Origin: Pseudomonas sp. CROZ-RG-20F-R04-15
GTDB lineage: Bacteria > Pseudomonadota > Gammaproteobacteria > Pseudomonadales > Pseudomonadaceae
NCBI RefSeq assembly: GCF_022662375.1
Contig: NZ_JAKNQL010000001.1
Span: forward strand, 124,001-188,000
Direction: 5' to 3'
Length of the DNA stretch: 64,000 nucleotides
The translations under genes were made by a program, and so were the position numbers. Below the pieces are notes generated by a model that worked only from the letters and a program-made list of their open reading frames with translations, was not told the DNA's origin and made no database searches. Below are positions 1 through 11,057 of this stretch, piece by piece; position 1 is the first letter of the stretch, and each line of letters starts with the position of its first letter.

Positions 1-1
1 C

Positions 2-505
2 GTGGTTGGCACCCTGATGAGTAATCTGGGGCTGGAGCTCGCGCTTGCAGAGCTCTCGATTCCATTTATTCGTGCCAATGTCGGCGACCGCTATGTGATC
101 GCCGAGTTGCTTGAGCGCAACTGGCTGGTCGGTGGTGAGAATTCGGGGCATATCGTTTGCTTCAATCACACCACGACCGGTGATGCGATCATCGCGGCCT
201 TGCAAGTGCTGATGGCCTTGAAGACCCGTAATGAAGGTTTGGCGCAAACGCGTCAGGCATTGCGCAAGTGTCCTCAGGTTCTGATCAATGTGCGTTTTGG
301 TGGTGGCGAAAGCCCGCTGGAACACCCGGCTGTCAAGGAAGCCAGTGCGCGCGTCACCCAGGCAATGGCGGGTCGTGGTCGCGTGCTTTTGCGCAAGTCC
401 GGCACAGAGCCTTTGGTGCGTGTGATGGTCGAGGGCGAGGACGAAACCCAGGTTCGCGGTTATGCCGAAGAACTGGCAAAACTGGTAACTGAAGTTTCTG
501 CCTGA
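2..505 (+). CDS. glmM: Phosphoglucosamine mutase GlmM, C-terminal part
   Basis: Converts glucosamine-6-phosphate to glucosamine-1-phosphate in the cytoplasm, supplying UDP-GlcNAc for peptidoglycan and LPS. The window opens inside the gene, so only about the last 167 codons are present and the true start lies upstream; the GTG at the edge is an internal valine. The visible part has the sugar-binding loop GGENSGHIV (about local residues 43-51) and the C-terminal phosphate-binding loop [15 protein letters not shown] (about 130-144), both diagnostic of the alpha-D-phosphohexomutase family, where a SGTEP loop marks the fourth domain. It is followed after 65 bases by tpiA on the same strand, the usual Pseudomonas order. 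No truncation is seen apart from the window edge. Confidence 0.95.
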   Translation: MVGTLMSNLGLELALAELSIPFIRANVGDRYVIAELLERNWLVGGENSGHIVCFNHTTTGDAIIAALQVLMALKTRNEGLAQTRQALRKCPQVLINVRFGGGESPLEHPAVKEASARVTQAMAGRGRVLLRKSGTEPLVRVMVEGEDETQVRGYAEELAKLVTEVSA

Positions 506-570
506 TACGGCTTGCAAGCCATGATTGTGTTGGGTAACATCTGCGCCCACTTTGACCGACGAGGTACAGC

Positions 571-1326
571 ATGCGTCGCCCTATGGTAGCTGGTAACTGG
601 AAGATGCACGGTACCCGCGCCAGCGTCGCTGAGCTGATCAACGGCCTTCGTCATCTGGCCTTGCCTAGCGGTGTTGATGTCGCGGTATTCCCGCCTTGCT
701 TGTATATCAATCAAGTGATTGATGGCTTGAAAGGCAAGTCGATTTCGGTCGGCGCGCAGAATTCTGCGGTGGAATCCATGCAAGGTGCATTGACCGGTGA
801 AATTGCACCGAGTCAGTTGGTGGATGCAGGCTGTTCCCTGGTGCTTGTCGGGCACTCCGAGCGTCGTCAGATAATGGGCGAGCGGGACGGGATGCTGAAT
901 CGCAAGTTTGCAGCTGCGCAGGCATGTGGCTTGATTCCGGTGTTGTGTATAGGGGAAACCCTTGAGCAGCGCGAAGCCGGGAAAACTCTTGAGGTTGTCG
1001 GGCGTCAGCTGGGCAGCATCATCGAGGAGCTGGGTGTCGGTGCTTTTGCCAAGGCAGTCATTGCTTACGAGCCGGTCTGGGCTATTGGTACCGGACTGAC
1101 TGCGACACCGCAGCAAGCTCAGGATGTGCATAAAGCCATTCGCGAGCAGCTGGCGGCAGAGAATTCTGAAGTCGCACGAGGTGTGCGGCTTCTATACGGC
1201 GGCAGCGTGAAGGCGGCCAATGCGGTCGAACTGTTCGGCATGCCGGATATCGATGGGGGGCTCATTGGTGGAGCTTCCCTGAATGCAGATGAGTTCGGTG
1301 CGATTTGTCGCGCCGCGGGAAACTGA
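571..1326 (+). CDS. tpiA: Triose-phosphate isomerase
   Basis: Interconverts dihydroxyacetone phosphate and glyceraldehyde-3-phosphate in the cytoplasm. At 251 residues it has the normal length of a TIM barrel. Active-site elements are in place: N9 and K11 in GNWKMHG, the electrophile H95 in VGHSERR, the catalytic base E167 in [11 protein letters not shown], and the phosphate-binding GGSVKAAN and GGLIGGASL loops. ATG at 571 is preceded by GAGG with good spacing. The gene is followed four bases later by secG, so the two are probably cotranscribed. Confidence 0.98.
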   Translation: MRRPMVAGNWKMHGTRASVAELINGLRHLALPSGVDVAVFPPCLYINQVIDGLKGKSISVGAQNSAVESMQGALTGEIAPSQLVDAGCSLVLVGHSERRQIMGERDGMLNRKFAAAQACGLIPVLCIGETLEQREAGKTLEVVGRQLGSIIEELGVGAFAKAVIAYEPVWAIGTGLTATPQQAQDVHKAIREQLAAENSEVARGVRLLYGGSVKAANAVELFGMPDIDGGLIGGASLNADEFGAICRAAGN

Positions 1327-1330
1327 AAAA

Positions 1331-1717
1331 ATGCTGGAAACAGTCGTAGTCGTTTTTCATCTGCTGGGTGCATTGGGCGTAGTTGCTCTGGTTTTGCTGC
1401 AGCAGGGTAAGGGTGCGGACGCTGGCGCGTCTTTCGGAGCAGGTGCTTCAAATACTGTGTTCGGAAGCCAAGGTTCCTCTACCTTTCTTAGTAAGTTTAC
1501 TGCTATACTTGCCGCCGGTTTCTTCATAACCAGCTTGGGGTTAGGTTACTTTGCTAAAGAGAAGGCTCATCAGCTGACTCAGGCAGGTCTCCCAAATCCA
1601 GCAGTGTTGGAAGTACCTAAGCAACAACAACCGGCTTCTGATGATGTCCCGGTGCTTCAAGAGCAAAAGTCGGCTACTCCAGCGACGGACGTACCTCCAG
1701 CTCAAGAGCAGAAGTAA
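1331..1717 (+). CDS. secG: Preprotein translocase subunit SecG
   Basis: Small inner-membrane subunit of the SecYEG channel that assists protein export. ATG at 1331 is chosen because it gives the canonical SecG N-terminus [12 protein letters not shown]; the open frame extends upstream only by overlapping tpiA. The 128-residue product has a first membrane helix at about residues 3-24, the conserved loop [15 protein letters not shown] followed by NTVFGSQGS, and a second helix at about 52-73. The C-terminal 45 residues are a Gln/Pro/Ala-rich hydrophilic tail, longer than in E. coli SecG and typical of variable tails in this family. It starts 4 bases after tpiA and is followed directly by tRNA-Leu. 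Confidence 0.97.
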   Translation: MLETVVVVFHLLGALGVVALVLLQQGKGADAGASFGAGASNTVFGSQGSSTFLSKFTAILAAGFFITSLGLGYFAKEKAHQLTQAGLPNPAVLEVPKQQQPASDDVPVLQEQKSATPATDVPPAQEQK

Positions 1718-1739
1718 GAAGGGTTTCAAACGTAGTTTT

Positions 1740-1825
1740 GCCGAGGTGGTGGAATTGGTAGACACGCAACCTTGAGGTGGTTGTGCCCATAGGGTGTAGG
1801 GGTTCGAGTCCCCTTCTCGGTACCA
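1740..1825 (+). tRNA. tRNA-Leu (GAG)
   Basis: This 86-base class II tRNA folds into a full cloverleaf with a long variable arm. The acceptor strand GCCGAGG pairs with TCTCGGT, including G-T wobbles. The anticodon stem CAACC/GGTTG encloses the loop TTGAGGT with anticodon GAG. The T loop is TTCGAGT and the 3' CCA is encoded. It sits just downstream of secG, as in other pseudomonads. Confidence 0.96.
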
Positions 1826-1837
1826 ATTAGTCAGGAG

Positions 1838-1860
1838 AGCCCGCTGTTGCGGGCTTTCTT
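1838..1860 (+). terminator. Rho-independent terminator after tRNA-Leu
   Basis: Stem AGCCCGC / GCGGGCT with a TGTT loop, followed by TTCTT. It lies between the two tRNA genes. Confidence 0.7.
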
Positions 1861-1922
1861 GCAGGTGGAAGGTTACATTGACCCTATAAGGGATCGGTCG
1901 TATACTTCCGCCCCAGCTTTGT

Positions 1923-1999
<77 letters not shown>

Positions 2000-2007
2000 G
2001 TTTAAGG

Positions 2008-2031
2008 AGCCCCTTTTAAGGGGCTTTTTGT
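2008..2031 (+). terminator. Terminator after tRNA-fMet
   Basis: AGCCCC / GGGGCT stem with loop TTTTAA followed by a run of T. It ends the tRNA transcript before the rimP operon. Confidence 0.8.
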
Positions 2032-2046
2032 TAGCTGGACACTTTC

Positions 2047-2097
2047 AACGCCGCTGTTCGACGGCGTTTCAAGGATGGGCGTTTAGCCCATTTTTTT
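2047..2097 (+). terminator. Two hairpins in the rimP leader
   Basis: A first stem AACGCCG / CGGCGTT (2047-2067) is followed by ATGGGC / GCCCAT (2075-2090) with a seven-T tail. The second looks like an intrinsic terminator and lies only about 40 bases before the rimP start. It may be a back-up terminator for the tRNA unit or an attenuator for the rimP-nusA-infB operon. Confidence 0.55.
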
Positions 2098-2138
2098 ATT
2101 TTGCAAAGCATGCACATATCATGCACTAGGGGGTTCAG

Positions 2139-2597
2139 GTGTCGAGCAAGCTAGAAGAGTTGCAGGCCTTGCTGGCCCCGGTGGTCGTGGCCCTGGGCTA
2201 TGAATGCTGGGGTATCGAGTTTTCGGCTCAGGGTCGTCACTCGATGTTGCGCGTTTATATCGATAAAGAGGGTGGCGTGCTGGTGGACGATTGCGCCATT
2301 GTCAGCCGTCAGATCAGCGGTGTGCTGGATGTTGAAGATCCAATCACCGTTGAATACACCCTCGAAGTTTCCTCGCCTGGCATGGAGCGCCCACTGTTCA
2401 CTATTGAGCAGTTTGCAAAATTTGCCGGTGAACAAGTGAAGATCAAGCTGCGCTCGCCTTTTGAAGGTCGACGCAACTTTCAGGGCCTTCTGCGCGGTGT
2501 AGAAGAACAGGACGTCGTGGTGCAGGTAGATGACCATGAGTTCCTGTTGCCGATCGATATGATCGACAAGGCCAACATTATTCCCAGTTTTGACTGA
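2139..2597 (+). CDS. rimP: Ribosome maturation factor RimP
   Basis: Cytoplasmic factor needed for maturation of the 30S ribosomal subunit. The 152-residue product matches the family length, with an N-terminal alpha/beta domain ([17 protein letters not shown]) and a C-terminal SH3-like domain beginning near [10 protein letters not shown], a signature segment of RimP. GTG at 2139 is chosen because it gives the conserved start [12 protein letters not shown] and follows a GGGGG-rich ribosome site. It is the first gene of the rimP-nusA-infB-rbfA-truB-rpsO-pnp cluster, with nusA 47 bases downstream. Confidence 0.97.
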   Translation: MSSKLEELQALLAPVVVALGYECWGIEFSAQGRHSMLRVYIDKEGGVLVDDCAIVSRQISGVLDVEDPITVEYTLEVSSPGMERPLFTIEQFAKFAGEQVKIKLRSPFEGRRNFQGLLRGVEEQDVVVQVDDHEFLLPIDMIDKANIIPSFD

Positions 2598-2644
2598 GAC
2601 GCGGATCCCGCGGATCCAATGGCTTGCGAAAGGCGAGGCGTACG

Positions 2645-4126
2645 ATGAGCAAAGAAGTACTGCTGGTTGTTGAGTCGGTATCCAATGAAAAGGGCGTACC
2701 GGCAAGCGTAATTTTTGAAGCGCTGGAGCTGGCTCTGGCCACTGCTACCAAAAAGCGTTTTGAAGACGAAGTTGACCTGCGTGTGGAAATTAACCGCCAC
2801 ACCGGGGCATACGAAACCTTCCGTCGCTGGACGGTCGTCGAAGAGAATGATCTCGACGATCCGGCCATCGAAACCTGGCCAAGCAAGGTTGCCGAAACGC
2901 ATCCTGGTGCCAAAGTTGGCGACGTCGTCGAAGAAAAGATCGAATCCATCGAGTTCGGCCGCATCGCTGCACAGACTGCCAAGCAGGTCATCGTGCAGAA
3001 AGTGCGTGAAGCCGAGCGCGCTCAAGTGGTCGACGCCTATCGCGAGCGCCTGGGAGAAATCATCTCCGGCACCGTGAAAAAAGTCACCCGCGACAACGTG
3101 ATCGTCGATCTGGGTAACAACGCTGAAGCGTTGCTGGCCCGTGAAGACATCATTTCGCGTGAAACCTTCCGTGTCGGCGTGCGTCTGCGTGCGCTGCTCA
3201 AGGAAATCCGCACCGAGAACCGTGGGCCGCAGCTGATCCTGTCGCGTACCGCGCCGGAAATGCTGATCGAGCTGTTCCGTATCGAAGTGCCGGAAATTGC
3301 CGAAGGCCTGATCGAAGTAATGGCAGCATCCCGTGATCCGGGTTCGCGCGCCAAGATCGCCGTCCGCTCGAAAGACAAACGCATCGACCCGCAGGGCGCT
3401 TGCATCGGTATGCGCGGTTCGCGCGTCCAGGCAGTGTCGGGCGAGTTGGGCGGTGAGCGTGTGGATATCGTCCTGTGGGACGACAACCCGGCTCAGTTCG
3501 TAATCAACGCCATGTCCCCGGCTGAGGTTGCGGCAATTATCGTTGACGAAGATGCTCATGCAATGGACATCGCCGTTGGCGCAGACAATCTGGCTCAGGC
3601 CATCGGTCGTGGTGGTCAGAACGTGCGTCTGGCCAGCCAGTTGACTGGCTGGACCCTGAACGTGATGACCGAATCGGACATCCAGGCTAAGCAGCAAGCA
3701 GAAACCGGCGATATCCTGCGCAACTTCATCGACGAGCTGGAAGTCGACGAAGACCTGGCACAGGTGCTGGTAGATGAAGGCTTCACCAGCCTGGAAGAGA
3801 TTGCCTACGTACCGTTGGAAGAAATGCTCAACATCGACGGCTTTGACGAAGATACCGTCAACGAGCTTCGCGCTCGTGCCAAGGATCGTTTGTTGACCAA
3901 AGCCATCGCTACTGAGGAAAAGCTGGCAGACGCCCATCCGGCCGAAGACCTGCTCTCGCTTGAGGGTATGGACAAGGATTTGGCGATGGAACTGGCGGTG
4001 CGCGGCGTAATTACCCGCGAAGACCTGGCCGAGCAGTCTATTGACGACCTGCTCGACATCGACGGCATTGACGATGATCGTGCCGGCAAGTTGATCATGG
4101 CCGCCCGAGCCCACTGGTTCGAGTAA
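2645..4126 (+). CDS. nusA: Transcription termination/antitermination factor NusA
   Basis: RNA polymerase-binding factor controlling pausing, termination and antitermination. ATG at 2645 ([17 protein letters not shown]) is the family start; the frame opens 21 bases earlier but without the conserved N-terminus. The 493-residue protein has the polymerase-binding N-terminal domain (about 1-125), an S1 domain (about 135-200), two KH domains (about 200-345, with [17 protein letters not shown] in KH2), and two C-terminal acidic helix-hairpin-helix repeats (about 365-493). The last feature is typical of gammaproteobacterial NusA. It lies 27 bases before infB. Confidence 0.98.
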   Translation: MSKEVLLVVESVSNEKGVPASVIFEALELALATATKKRFEDEVDLRVEINRHTGAYETFRRWTVVEENDLDDPAIETWPSKVAETHPGAKVGDVVEEKIESIEFGRIAAQTAKQVIVQKVREAERAQVVDAYRERLGEIISGTVKKVTRDNVIVDLGNNAEALLAREDIISRETFRVGVRLRALLKEIRTENRGPQLILSRTAPEMLIELFRIEVPEIAEGLIEVMAASRDPGSRAKIAVRSKDKRIDPQGACIGMRGSRVQAVSGELGGERVDIVLWDDNPAQFVINAMSPAEVAAIIVDEDAHAMDIAVGADNLAQAIGRGGQNVRLASQLTGWTLNVMTESDIQAKQQAETGDILRNFIDELEVDEDLAQVLVDEGFTSLEEIAYVPLEEMLNIDGFDEDTVNELRARAKDRLLTKAIATEEKLADAHPAEDLLSLEGMDKDLAMELAVRGVITREDLAEQSIDDLLDIDGIDDDRAGKLIMAARAHWFE

Positions 4127-4153
4127 TTAGGCGCGGCCTGAGGAGAGAAGTGC

Positions 4154-6685
4154 ATGACGCAAGTCACGGTGAAACAACTGGCCGATGAGGTCAAAACACC
4201 GGTAGAGCGCCTGTTGCAGCAGATGCGTGAGGCAGGTCTGCCGCACACCGCCGCCGAAGAAAATGTGACTGACAGTGAGAAGCAGTCCCTGCTGACTCAC
4301 TTGAAAAGCAGCCACAAGGCGAAAGTGGAAGAACCACGCAAGATCACGCTGCAGCGTAAAACCACCAGCACCCTGCGTGTTGCTGGCAGCAAAAGCATCA
4401 GCGTTGAAGTCCGCAAGAAGAAAGTTTTCGTACAGCGCAGCCCGGAAGAAATCGAAGCCGAGCGCAAGCGTGAACTGGATGAACGTCGCGCAGTAGAAAA
4501 TGCTGCCCGTCAGAAGGCTGAAGAAGAAGCCAAGCAGCGCGCCGAAGTAGAAGCGCGTAATCAGCCTGCTGCTGCGCAGACCGCTACCAGCGATGCCGTT
4601 GCGGCGCCGGCTGCAGTTGCCGAACCTGTTCGCGAAAGCGCACCGGTGGTTGCCGCTGCTCCAGCTCCGTCTGCTGACGTTCGCAACAAGCAGAACGAAC
4701 AGCGCCGTCCGGACAAACCACGTGCCGACGACAACAATCGTCGCAGCGGTGGTGGTGATGGCGAGCGCAAAAACGCTCCGCATCGCGCCTCGGTCAAAGA
4801 AAAAGCGCCAGCTCCACGTGTGGCGCCACGCACTACCGACGAAGAAAGCGATGGCTTCCGTCGCGGTGGTCGCGGCAAGGCCAAACTGAAGAAACGCAAC
4901 GCTCACGGTTTCCAGAGCCCGACCGGCCCTGTCGTGCGTGATGTGCAGATCGGCGAGACCATCACTGTTGGCGATCTCGCCAATCAGATGTCGGTCAAGG
5001 CTGCTGAAATCATCAAGTTCATGTTCAAACTGGGTACTCCAGCGACCATCAACCAGGTGCTTGATCAGGAAACTGCTCAACTGGTAGCCGAAGAGCTGGG
5101 CCACAAAGTGACCCTGGTCAGCGACACCGCCCTGGAAGATTCCCTGGCCGAGTCCCTGAAGTTTGAAGGTGAGTCGTTCTCCCGTGCGCCAGTCGTGACC
5201 GTAATGGGCCACGTTGACCACGGTAAAACTTCCCTGCTCGACTACATCCGTCGTGCCAAGGTAGCTGCTGGCGAAGCCGGTGGTATTACTCAGCACATCG
5301 GTGCATACCACGTTGAAACCGAACGCGGCATGGTCACCTTCCTCGATACCCCGGGTCACGCCGCGTTTACCGCAATGCGTGCTCGTGGTGCCAAGGCGAC
5401 CGACATCGTGATTCTGGTGGTTGCAGCGGACGACGGCGTGATGCCGCAGACCATTGAAGCTGTTCAGCACGCAGTAGCGGCTGGCGTTCCACTGGTTGTA
5501 GCAGTGAACAAGATCGACAAGCCGGGCGCCGATCTTGATCGCATCCGTAGCGAACTGTCGGTTCACGGCGTGACTTCCGAAGAGTGGGGCGGTGATACGC
5601 CGTTCGTTCCGGTTTCGGCGAAAGTCGGTACTGGCGTGGACGAGCTGCTTGAAGCCGTTCTGCTGCAAGCTGAAGTTCTCGAACTGAAAGCAACTCCGTC
5701 GGCTCCTGGCCGTGGCGTTGTGGTTGAATCGCGTCTCGACAAAGGTCGTGGCCCGGTGGCAACCGTTCTGGTTCAAGACGGTACCCTGCGTCAAGGCGAC
5801 ATGGTCCTGGTCGGTTCGAACTATGGCCGCGTGCGTGCCATGCTCGACGAGAACGGCAAGCCAATCAAAGAAGCCGGTCCTTCCATCCCTGTCGAGATCC
5901 TCGGACTGGACGGTACTCCGGACGCTGGCGACGAGATGAGCGTGGTTGCCGACGAGAAGAAAGCCCGTGAAGTGGCTCTGTTCCGTCAAGGCAAGTTCCG
6001 CGAAGTCAAGCTGGCTCGTGCTCACGCCGGCAAGCTGGAAAACATCTTCGAAAACATGGGTCAGGCCGAGAAGAAGACGCTCAATATCGTCCTCAAATCC
6101 GACGTCCGTGGTTCGCTGGAAGCGTTGAACGGTGCCTTGAATGGCCTGGGCAACGACGAAGTACAAGTGCGCGTAGTTGGCGGCGGCGTTGGTGGTATCA
6201 CCGAATCCGACGCTAACCTGGCACTGGCTTCCAACGCTGTACTGTTCGGCTTCAACGTGCGTGCCGATGCTGGCGCACGGAAGATCGTCGAGCAGGAAGG
6301 TCTGGACATGCGTTATTACAACGTGATCTACGACATCATCGAAGACGTCAAGAAAGCCCTGACCGGCATGCTCGGCAGCGATGTTCGCGAGAACATCCTG
6401 GGTATCGCCGAAGTGCGTGACGTGTTCCGTTCGCCGAAGTTTGGCGCGATCGCTGGCTGCATGGTGATCGAAGGTGTTGTGCACCGTAACCGTCCGATCC
6501 GTGTACTGCGTGAAGACATCGTTATCTTCGAAGGCGAGCTGGAATCCCTGCGCCGCTTCAAGGATGACGCTTCCGAAGTACGTGCCGGCATGGAATGCGG
6601 TATCGGCGTGAAGAGCTATAACGACGTCAAAGTCGGCGACAAGATCGAAGTCTTCGAGAAGGTCCAGGTTGCTCGCAGCCTCTAA
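4154..6685 (+). CDS. infB: Translation initiation factor IF-2
   Basis: GTPase that delivers initiator tRNA to the 30S subunit; the fMet tRNA gene lies upstream in the same region. The 843-residue protein begins with the IF2 N-terminal domain ([21 protein letters not shown]), continues with a long charged linker rich in Ala, Glu and Arg (about 100-260), and then the G domain. G1 is GHVDHGKTS (about residue 351), DTPG is near 398 and NKID near 452. The C-terminal beta-barrel domains bind fMet-tRNA. ATG at 4154 follows GGAG. Confidence 0.98.
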   Translation: MTQVTVKQLADEVKTPVERLLQQMREAGLPHTAAEENVTDSEKQSLLTHLKSSHKAKVEEPRKITLQRKTTSTLRVAGSKSISVEVRKKKVFVQRSPEEIEAERKRELDERRAVENAARQKAEEEAKQRAEVEARNQPAAAQTATSDAVAAPAAVAEPVRESAPVVAAAPAPSADVRNKQNEQRRPDKPRADDNNRRSGGGDGERKNAPHRASVKEKAPAPRVAPRTTDEESDGFRRGGRGKAKLKKRNAHGFQSPTGPVVRDVQIGETITVGDLANQMSVKAAEIIKFMFKLGTPATINQVLDQETAQLVAEELGHKVTLVSDTALEDSLAESLKFEGESFSRAPVVTVMGHVDHGKTSLLDYIRRAKVAAGEAGGITQHIGAYHVETERGMVTFLDTPGHAAFTAMRARGAKATDIVILVVAADDGVMPQTIEAVQHAVAAGVPLVVAVNKIDKPGADLDRIRSELSVHGVTSEEWGGDTPFVPVSAKVGTGVDELLEAVLLQAEVLELKATPSAPGRGVVVESRLDKGRGPVATVLVQDGTLRQGDMVLVGSNYGRVRAMLDENGKPIKEAGPSIPVEILGLDGTPDAGDEMSVVADEKKAREVALFRQGKFREVKLARAHAGKLENIFENMGQAEKKTLNIVLKSDVRGSLEALNGALNGLGNDEVQVRVVGGGVGGITESDANLALASNAVLFGFNVRADAGARKIVEQEGLDMRYYNVIYDIIEDVKKALTGMLGSDVRENILGIAEVRDVFRSPKFGAIAGCMVIEGVVHRNRPIRVLREDIVIFEGELESLRRFKDDASEVRAGMECGIGVKSYNDVKVGDKIEVFEKVQVARSL

Positions 6686-6756
6686 CTCGCGCACTTCAGG
6701 AGCCGTGATGGTCGGCCACACTCAACAGTGTGGCGCATCACCCGGACTCTAAACGC

Positions 6757-6791
6757 AACGCCCGGTCTGGCTTTTGTCAGGCCGGGCGTTT
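6757..6791 (+). terminator. Strong hairpin between infB and rbfA
   Basis: AACGCCCGGTCTG pairs with CAGGCCGGGCGTT (one wobble) around a short loop, followed by TTTG. It has the look of an intrinsic terminator, yet the genes on both sides belong to one operon. It is probably an attenuator or an mRNA-processing/stability element that lowers expression downstream of infB. Confidence 0.6.
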
Positions 6792-6845
6792 GCCGCTTTC
6801 AGACCTGGCGGGTTTCACCGCCGGGCAGTAACAGGTAACAAAATC

Positions 6846-7247
6846 ATGGCAAAAGAATACAGCCGTACCCAACGTATCGGCGATCAGATGCAGCGTGAGC
6901 TGGCCCAACTGATCCGTCGCGAAGTCAAGGATCCACGTGTGGGTCTGGTCACCATTACCGCTGTTGAAGTCAGCCGTGACGTCGGTCATGCGAAGATTTT
7001 CATCACCGTGATGGGGCAGGACAACGCTGAAGACATCGCGCAAAGCATCAAGGTGCTCAATTCCGCCGCAGGCTTCCTGCGCATGCAATTGGCCCGTGAA
7101 ATGAAACTGCGCAGCGTGCCGCAACTGCACTTCCACTACGACGAGTCCGTCGTGCGTGGCGCGCACCTGTCGGCGCTGATCGAGCGTGCCGTGGCTGAAG
7201 ACAATCAGCATCCGGTCGCTGCTGAACCTGAAGACACCAAGGAGTAA
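6846..7247 (+). CDS. rbfA: 30S ribosome-binding factor RbfA
   Basis: Binds the free 30S subunit and assists late 16S rRNA processing, important for cold growth. ATG at 6846 is the right start because it gives [19 protein letters not shown], the conserved RbfA N-terminus; the frame upstream covers the hairpin and is not coding. The 133-residue product is a single KH-like domain with the characteristic segment [25 protein letters not shown]. The gene ends four bases before truB. Confidence 0.97.
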   Translation: MAKEYSRTQRIGDQMQRELAQLIRREVKDPRVGLVTITAVEVSRDVGHAKIFITVMGQDNAEDIAQSIKVLNSAAGFLRMQLAREMKLRSVPQLHFHYDESVVRGAHLSALIERAVAEDNQHPVAAEPEDTKE

Positions 7248-7251
7248 CTCG

Positions 7252-8169
7252 GTGGCTCAGGTCAAACGTATCCGTCGTAACGTCAGTGGCATCATCCTGC
7301 TCGACAAGCCGTTGGGGTTCACCTCCAACGCCGCGTTGCAGAAGGTTCGCTGGTTGCTCAACGCCGAGAAGGCCGGTCACACCGGCAGCCTCGACCCGCT
7401 GGCCACCGGCGTCTTGCCGTTGTGCTTTGGCGAAGCGACCAAGTTCTCGCAGTACCTGCTCGATTCCGACAAGGCTTATGAAACCCTCGCGCAACTGGGC
7501 AAGACCACCACCACGGCCGATGCCGAAGGTGAGGTTTTGCAGGAGCGCCCGGTGACCGTTGGTCGCGCCGATGTCGAAGCGGCATTGCCGAAATTTCGTG
7601 GGCAAATCAGTCAGATACCGCCGATGTACTCGGCGCTCAAGCGTGATGGCCAGCCGTTGTACAAGTTGGCTCGTGCAGGCGAAGTAGTGGAGCGCGAACC
7701 GCGTTCTGTTACTATTGCGCGCTTGGAATTACTGGCCTTCGAAGGCGATACTGCGCGACTTGCGGTGGATTGCAGCAAAGGCACCTATATCCGCACCCTG
7801 GTGGAGGATATCGGTGAGCAACTCGGTTGTGGTGCGTACGTCGCGGAATTGCGCCGTACCCAGGCCGGGCCTTTCACCCTGGCGCAGACCGTGACCCTCG
7901 AAGAGCTTGAAGCGGTACATGCCGAAGGCGGCAACGAAGCGGTGGATCGCTTCCTGATGCCATCGGACAGCGGCCTGCAGGATTGGCCGTTGCTGCACTT
8001 CTCCGAAGCGAGCGCGTTCTACTGGCTCAACGGCCAGCCGGTACGTGCCCCGGATGCTCCGAAGTTCGGCATGGTACGGGTACAGGATCACAATGGTCGC
8101 TTCATCGGTATCGGTGAAGTGAGCGAAGACGGGCGCATTGCGCCACGTCGACTGATTCGGTCGGAATGA
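7252..8169 (+). CDS. truB: tRNA pseudouridine(55) synthase TruB
   Basis: Makes pseudouridine 55 in the T loop of all elongator tRNAs. GTG at 7252 is chosen because it gives [20 protein letters not shown] and lies four bases after rbfA; the frame upstream overlaps rbfA. The 305-residue protein carries the catalytic aspartate in [12 protein letters not shown] (D48), the [10 protein letters not shown] motif, and a C-terminal PUA-like region typical of gammaproteobacterial TruB. Coupled translation with rbfA is likely. Confidence 0.97.
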   Translation: MAQVKRIRRNVSGIILLDKPLGFTSNAALQKVRWLLNAEKAGHTGSLDPLATGVLPLCFGEATKFSQYLLDSDKAYETLAQLGKTTTTADAEGEVLQERPVTVGRADVEAALPKFRGQISQIPPMYSALKRDGQPLYKLARAGEVVEREPRSVTIARLELLAFEGDTARLAVDCSKGTYIRTLVEDIGEQLGCGAYVAELRRTQAGPFTLAQTVTLEELEAVHAEGGNEAVDRFLMPSDSGLQDWPLLHFSEASAFYWLNGQPVRAPDAPKFGMVRVQDHNGRFIGIGEVSEDGRIAPRRLIRSE

Positions 8170-8244
8170 CCGAAACCGGTCTGTGTCAAAGCAGGCTGGC
8201 GAGGGTGGCTGTTAACAGGCACGGTCACTACTCATTTATAGATA

Positions 8245-8288
8245 CAGGGATTTGTCCCTGGCCTGTTGAAGCTGTTTCTTTGAAACAG
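8245..8288 (+). promoter_or_regulatory. Two hairpins in the rpsO leader
   Basis: CAGGGA-TTTG-TCCCTG (8245-8260) is followed by CTGTTTC-TTT-GAAACAG (8272-8288), ending 23 bases before the rpsO start. In E. coli S15 represses its own translation through a folded leader; these hairpins could serve that role, but this is inference. Confidence 0.4.
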
Positions 8289-8311
8289 TTTCCTGATAAA
8301 AGGATTGCCTC

Positions 8312-8581
8312 ATGGCTCTCGACGTTCAAGAAAAAGCTCAAATCGTTGCTGACTACCAGCAAGCTGTTGGTGACACTGGTTCGCCAGAAGTGCAAGTTGC
8401 ACTGCTGACCCACAACATCAACAAGCTGCAAGGTCACTTCAAGGCCAACGGTAAAGATCACCACTCCCGTCGTGGTCTGATCCGCATGGTAAACCAGCGT
8501 CGCAAGCTGCTGGACTACCTGAAAGGCAAGGATCTGGGTCGTTATCAGACTCTGATCGGTCGCCTGGGTCTGCGTCGCTAA
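8312..8581 (+). CDS. rpsO: 30S ribosomal protein S15
   Basis: Primary 16S rRNA-binding protein of the 30S platform. At 89 residues it has exactly the usual length and contains the conserved blocks [20 protein letters not shown] and [25 protein letters not shown] at 8312 follows AAAGGA. Located between truB and pnp as in most gammaproteobacteria. Confidence 0.99.
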   Translation: MALDVQEKAQIVADYQQAVGDTGSPEVQVALLTHNINKLQGHFKANGKDHHSRRGLIRMVNQRRKLLDYLKGKDLGRYQTLIGRLGLRR

Positions 8582-8774
8582 TCAGCGATTGCGCTATGAG
8601 GTTGGTTGTCTGTCGGACGTCTGCGGTTTACCGCAGTCGCCTTGCAGGCTCCCAGCCTCAAGTTTTATCTGGATACACGTTTTACCCCGGACAACGGTTG
8701 GGCCGATTCCCGACATTGCCCAAGAATTCGCAAGAAACCAGTTCCCCCAAGAGCCACAAAGAAGGTAGGACACC

Positions 8775-10880
8775 GTGAACCCGGTAATCAAAAAATTCCA
8801 GTTCGGTCAATCGACCGTTACCCTCGAGACTGGCCGTATCGCCCGTCAGGCCTCCGGCGCAGTATTGGTCACCGTTGACGACGACGTCAGCGTATTGGTG
8901 ACTGTAGTCGGCGCAAAACAAGCCGATCCGGGCAAGGGCTTCTTCCCTCTGTCCGTTCACTACCAGGAAAAGACTTACGCTGCCGGTAAGATCCCTGGCG
9001 GTTTCTTCAAGCGTGAAGGCCGTCCTTCCGAGAAAGAAACCCTGACTTCCCGACTGATCGACCGTCCGATCCGTCCGCTGTTCCCAGAAGGCTTCATGAA
9101 CGAAGTGCAGGTTGTCTGCACCGTCGTTTCCACCAGCAAGAAGACCGATCCGGACATCGCTGCGATGATCGGTACCTCGGCTGCCCTGGCCATCTCGGGC
9201 ATCCCGTTTGACGGCCCGATCGGCGCCGCTCGCGTTGCTTTCCACGAAAGCACCGGCTACCTGCTGAACCCGACCTACGAGCAGCAAGCTGCTTCGAGCC
9301 TGGACATGGTCGTTGCCGGTACTTCCGACGCCGTGCTGATGGTTGAATCGGAAGCCAAAGAGCTGACCGAAGACCAGATGCTGGGCGCGGTGCTGTTTGC
9401 TCACGACGAGTTCCAGGTGGTGATCAACGCCGTTAAAGAACTGGCCGCCGAAGCTGCCAAGCCAACCTGGACCTGGGCACCTGCTCCAGAAGCCACCGAA
9501 CTGCTGGGCGCAATCCGTGCCGAGTTCGGCGAAGCGATCTCCCAGGCTTACACCATCACCGTCAAGGCCGACCGTTATGCGCGTCTGGGCGAGCTGAAGG
9601 ATCAAGTCGTTGCCAAGCTGTCCGGTGAAGAAGGCCAGCCTTCGTCCAGCGAAGTCAAAGCCGCTTTCGGCGAAATCGAATACCGCACCGTTCGCGAAAA
9701 CATCGTAAACGGCAAGCCACGTATCGACGGCCGCGACACCAAGACCGTACGTCCGCTGAACATCGAAGTCGGCGTTCTGCCGAAGACTCACGGTTCGGCG
9801 CTGTTCACCCGTGGTGAAACCCAGGCTCTGGTCGTTGCGACACTGGGCACCGCCCGTGACGCACAGCTGCTGGACACCCTGGAAGGCGAGAAAAAAGACC
9901 CGTTCATGCTGCACTACAACTTCCCTCCGTTCTCGGTAGGCGAATGTGGTCGCATGGGTGGCGCTGGTCGTCGTGAAATCGGTCACGGCCGTCTGGCCCG
10001 TCGTTCGGTTTCGGCCATGCTGCCAGCCGCTGACGTGTTCCCGTACACCATCCGTGTGGTTTCGGAAATCACCGAATCCAACGGTTCGAGCTCGATGGCT
10101 TCCGTTTGCGGTGCTTCCCTGGCCCTGATGGATGCTGGTGTGCCAATGAAGGCGCCGGTTGCCGGTATCGCCATGGGTCTGGTTAAAGAAGGCGAGAAAT
10201 TCGCTGTCCTGACCGACATCCTCGGTGACGAAGACCACCTGGGCGACATGGACTTCAAAGTAGCTGGTACCGCCAAAGGTGTTACCGCGCTGCAGATGGA
10301 CATCAAGATCAAGGGCATCACCGAAGAGATTATGGAAATCGCTCTGGGCCAAGCCCTGGAAGCGCGCCTGAACATTCTCGGTCAGATGAACCAGATCATC
10401 GGCCAGTCGCGTACCGAGCTGTCGGCCAACGCACCGACCATGATTGCGATGAAAATCGACACCGACAAAATCCGTGACGTTATCGGTAAAGGTGGCGCGA
10501 CCATCCGTGCGATCTGCGAAGAAACCAAGGCTTCGATCGACATCGAAGACGACGGTTCGATCAAGATCTTCGGCGAAACCAAGGAAGCTGCTGAAGCTGC
10601 ACGTCAGCGCGTTCTGGGCATCACCGCTGAAGCCGAGATCGGCAAGATCTACGTGGGCAAGGTTGAGCGCATCGTCGACTTCGGCGCATTCGTCAACATC
10701 CTGCCAGGCAAGGACGGTCTGGTGCACATCTCGATGCTGAGCGACGCTCGCGTAGAGAAAGTGACCGACATTCTGAAAGAAGGCCAGGAAGTGGAAGTGC
10801 TGGTACTGGACGTGGACAACCGCGGCCGTATCAAGCTGTCCATCAAAGACGTGGCAGCTGCAAAAGCTTCGGGCGTTTAA
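8775..10880 (+). CDS. pnp: Polynucleotide phosphorylase
   Basis: 3'-5' exoribonuclease that phosphorolyses RNA and is a core of the degradosome. The 701-residue protein has two RNase PH domains; the second bears [19 protein letters not shown], with catalytic-site aspartates near 485-495. These are followed by a KH domain ([19 protein letters not shown], about 565-585) and an S1 domain ([18 protein letters not shown], about 622-690). The start is GTG at 8775 after GAAGGTAGG. A 193-base gap separates it from rpsO and probably holds the processed leader through which PNPase is autoregulated in enterobacteria; no exact site can be named here. Confidence 0.98.
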   Translation: MNPVIKKFQFGQSTVTLETGRIARQASGAVLVTVDDDVSVLVTVVGAKQADPGKGFFPLSVHYQEKTYAAGKIPGGFFKREGRPSEKETLTSRLIDRPIRPLFPEGFMNEVQVVCTVVSTSKKTDPDIAAMIGTSAALAISGIPFDGPIGAARVAFHESTGYLLNPTYEQQAASSLDMVVAGTSDAVLMVESEAKELTEDQMLGAVLFAHDEFQVVINAVKELAAEAAKPTWTWAPAPEATELLGAIRAEFGEAISQAYTITVKADRYARLGELKDQVVAKLSGEEGQPSSSEVKAAFGEIEYRTVRENIVNGKPRIDGRDTKTVRPLNIEVGVLPKTHGSALFTRGETQALVVATLGTARDAQLLDTLEGEKKDPFMLHYNFPPFSVGECGRMGGAGRREIGHGRLARRSVSAMLPAADVFPYTIRVVSEITESNGSSSMASVCGASLALMDAGVPMKAPVAGIAMGLVKEGEKFAVLTDILGDEDHLGDMDFKVAGTAKGVTALQMDIKIKGITEEIMEIALGQALEARLNILGQMNQIIGQSRTELSANAPTMIAMKIDTDKIRDVIGKGGATIRAICEETKASIDIEDDGSIKIFGETKEAAEAARQRVLGITAEAEIGKIYVGKVERIVDFGAFVNILPGKDGLVHISMLSDARVEKVTDILKEGQEVEVLVLDVDNRGRIKLSIKDVAAAKASGV

Positions 10881-10903
10881 TCGGCCCAAAGCGTTAGCGC
10901 AAT

Positions 10904-10941
10904 AAAAATGCCCCGCCGTGTAAACGGTGGGGCATTTTTTT
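10904..10941 (+). terminator. Terminator of the pnp operon
   Basis: AATGCCCCGCCGT pairs with ACGGTGGGGCATT around a short loop, then a T7 run. It closes the long rimP-pnp unit. Confidence 0.9.
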
Positions 10942-11057
10942 GCCTTGGAAAAAGGTAAACGATTGCCGGCCTGGGGAGCTTCTGCATGTGACGGGGCAGG
11001 CGCTCGCCAGGCTGCGATCTTTGCTTTTATGAGAACCAGTGCTAGGTTTAGTCCACC

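Noticed and set aside
2480..4114. Long minus-strand open frame opposite nusA
   Set aside because: It is the shadow of a conserved gene in GC-rich DNA, with unusual His/Phe/Asp-rich composition and no recognisable domain.
4127..6721. 864-codon minus-strand frame opposite infB
   Set aside because: Antisense to the whole conserved IF-2 gene; composition follows from infB codon usage.
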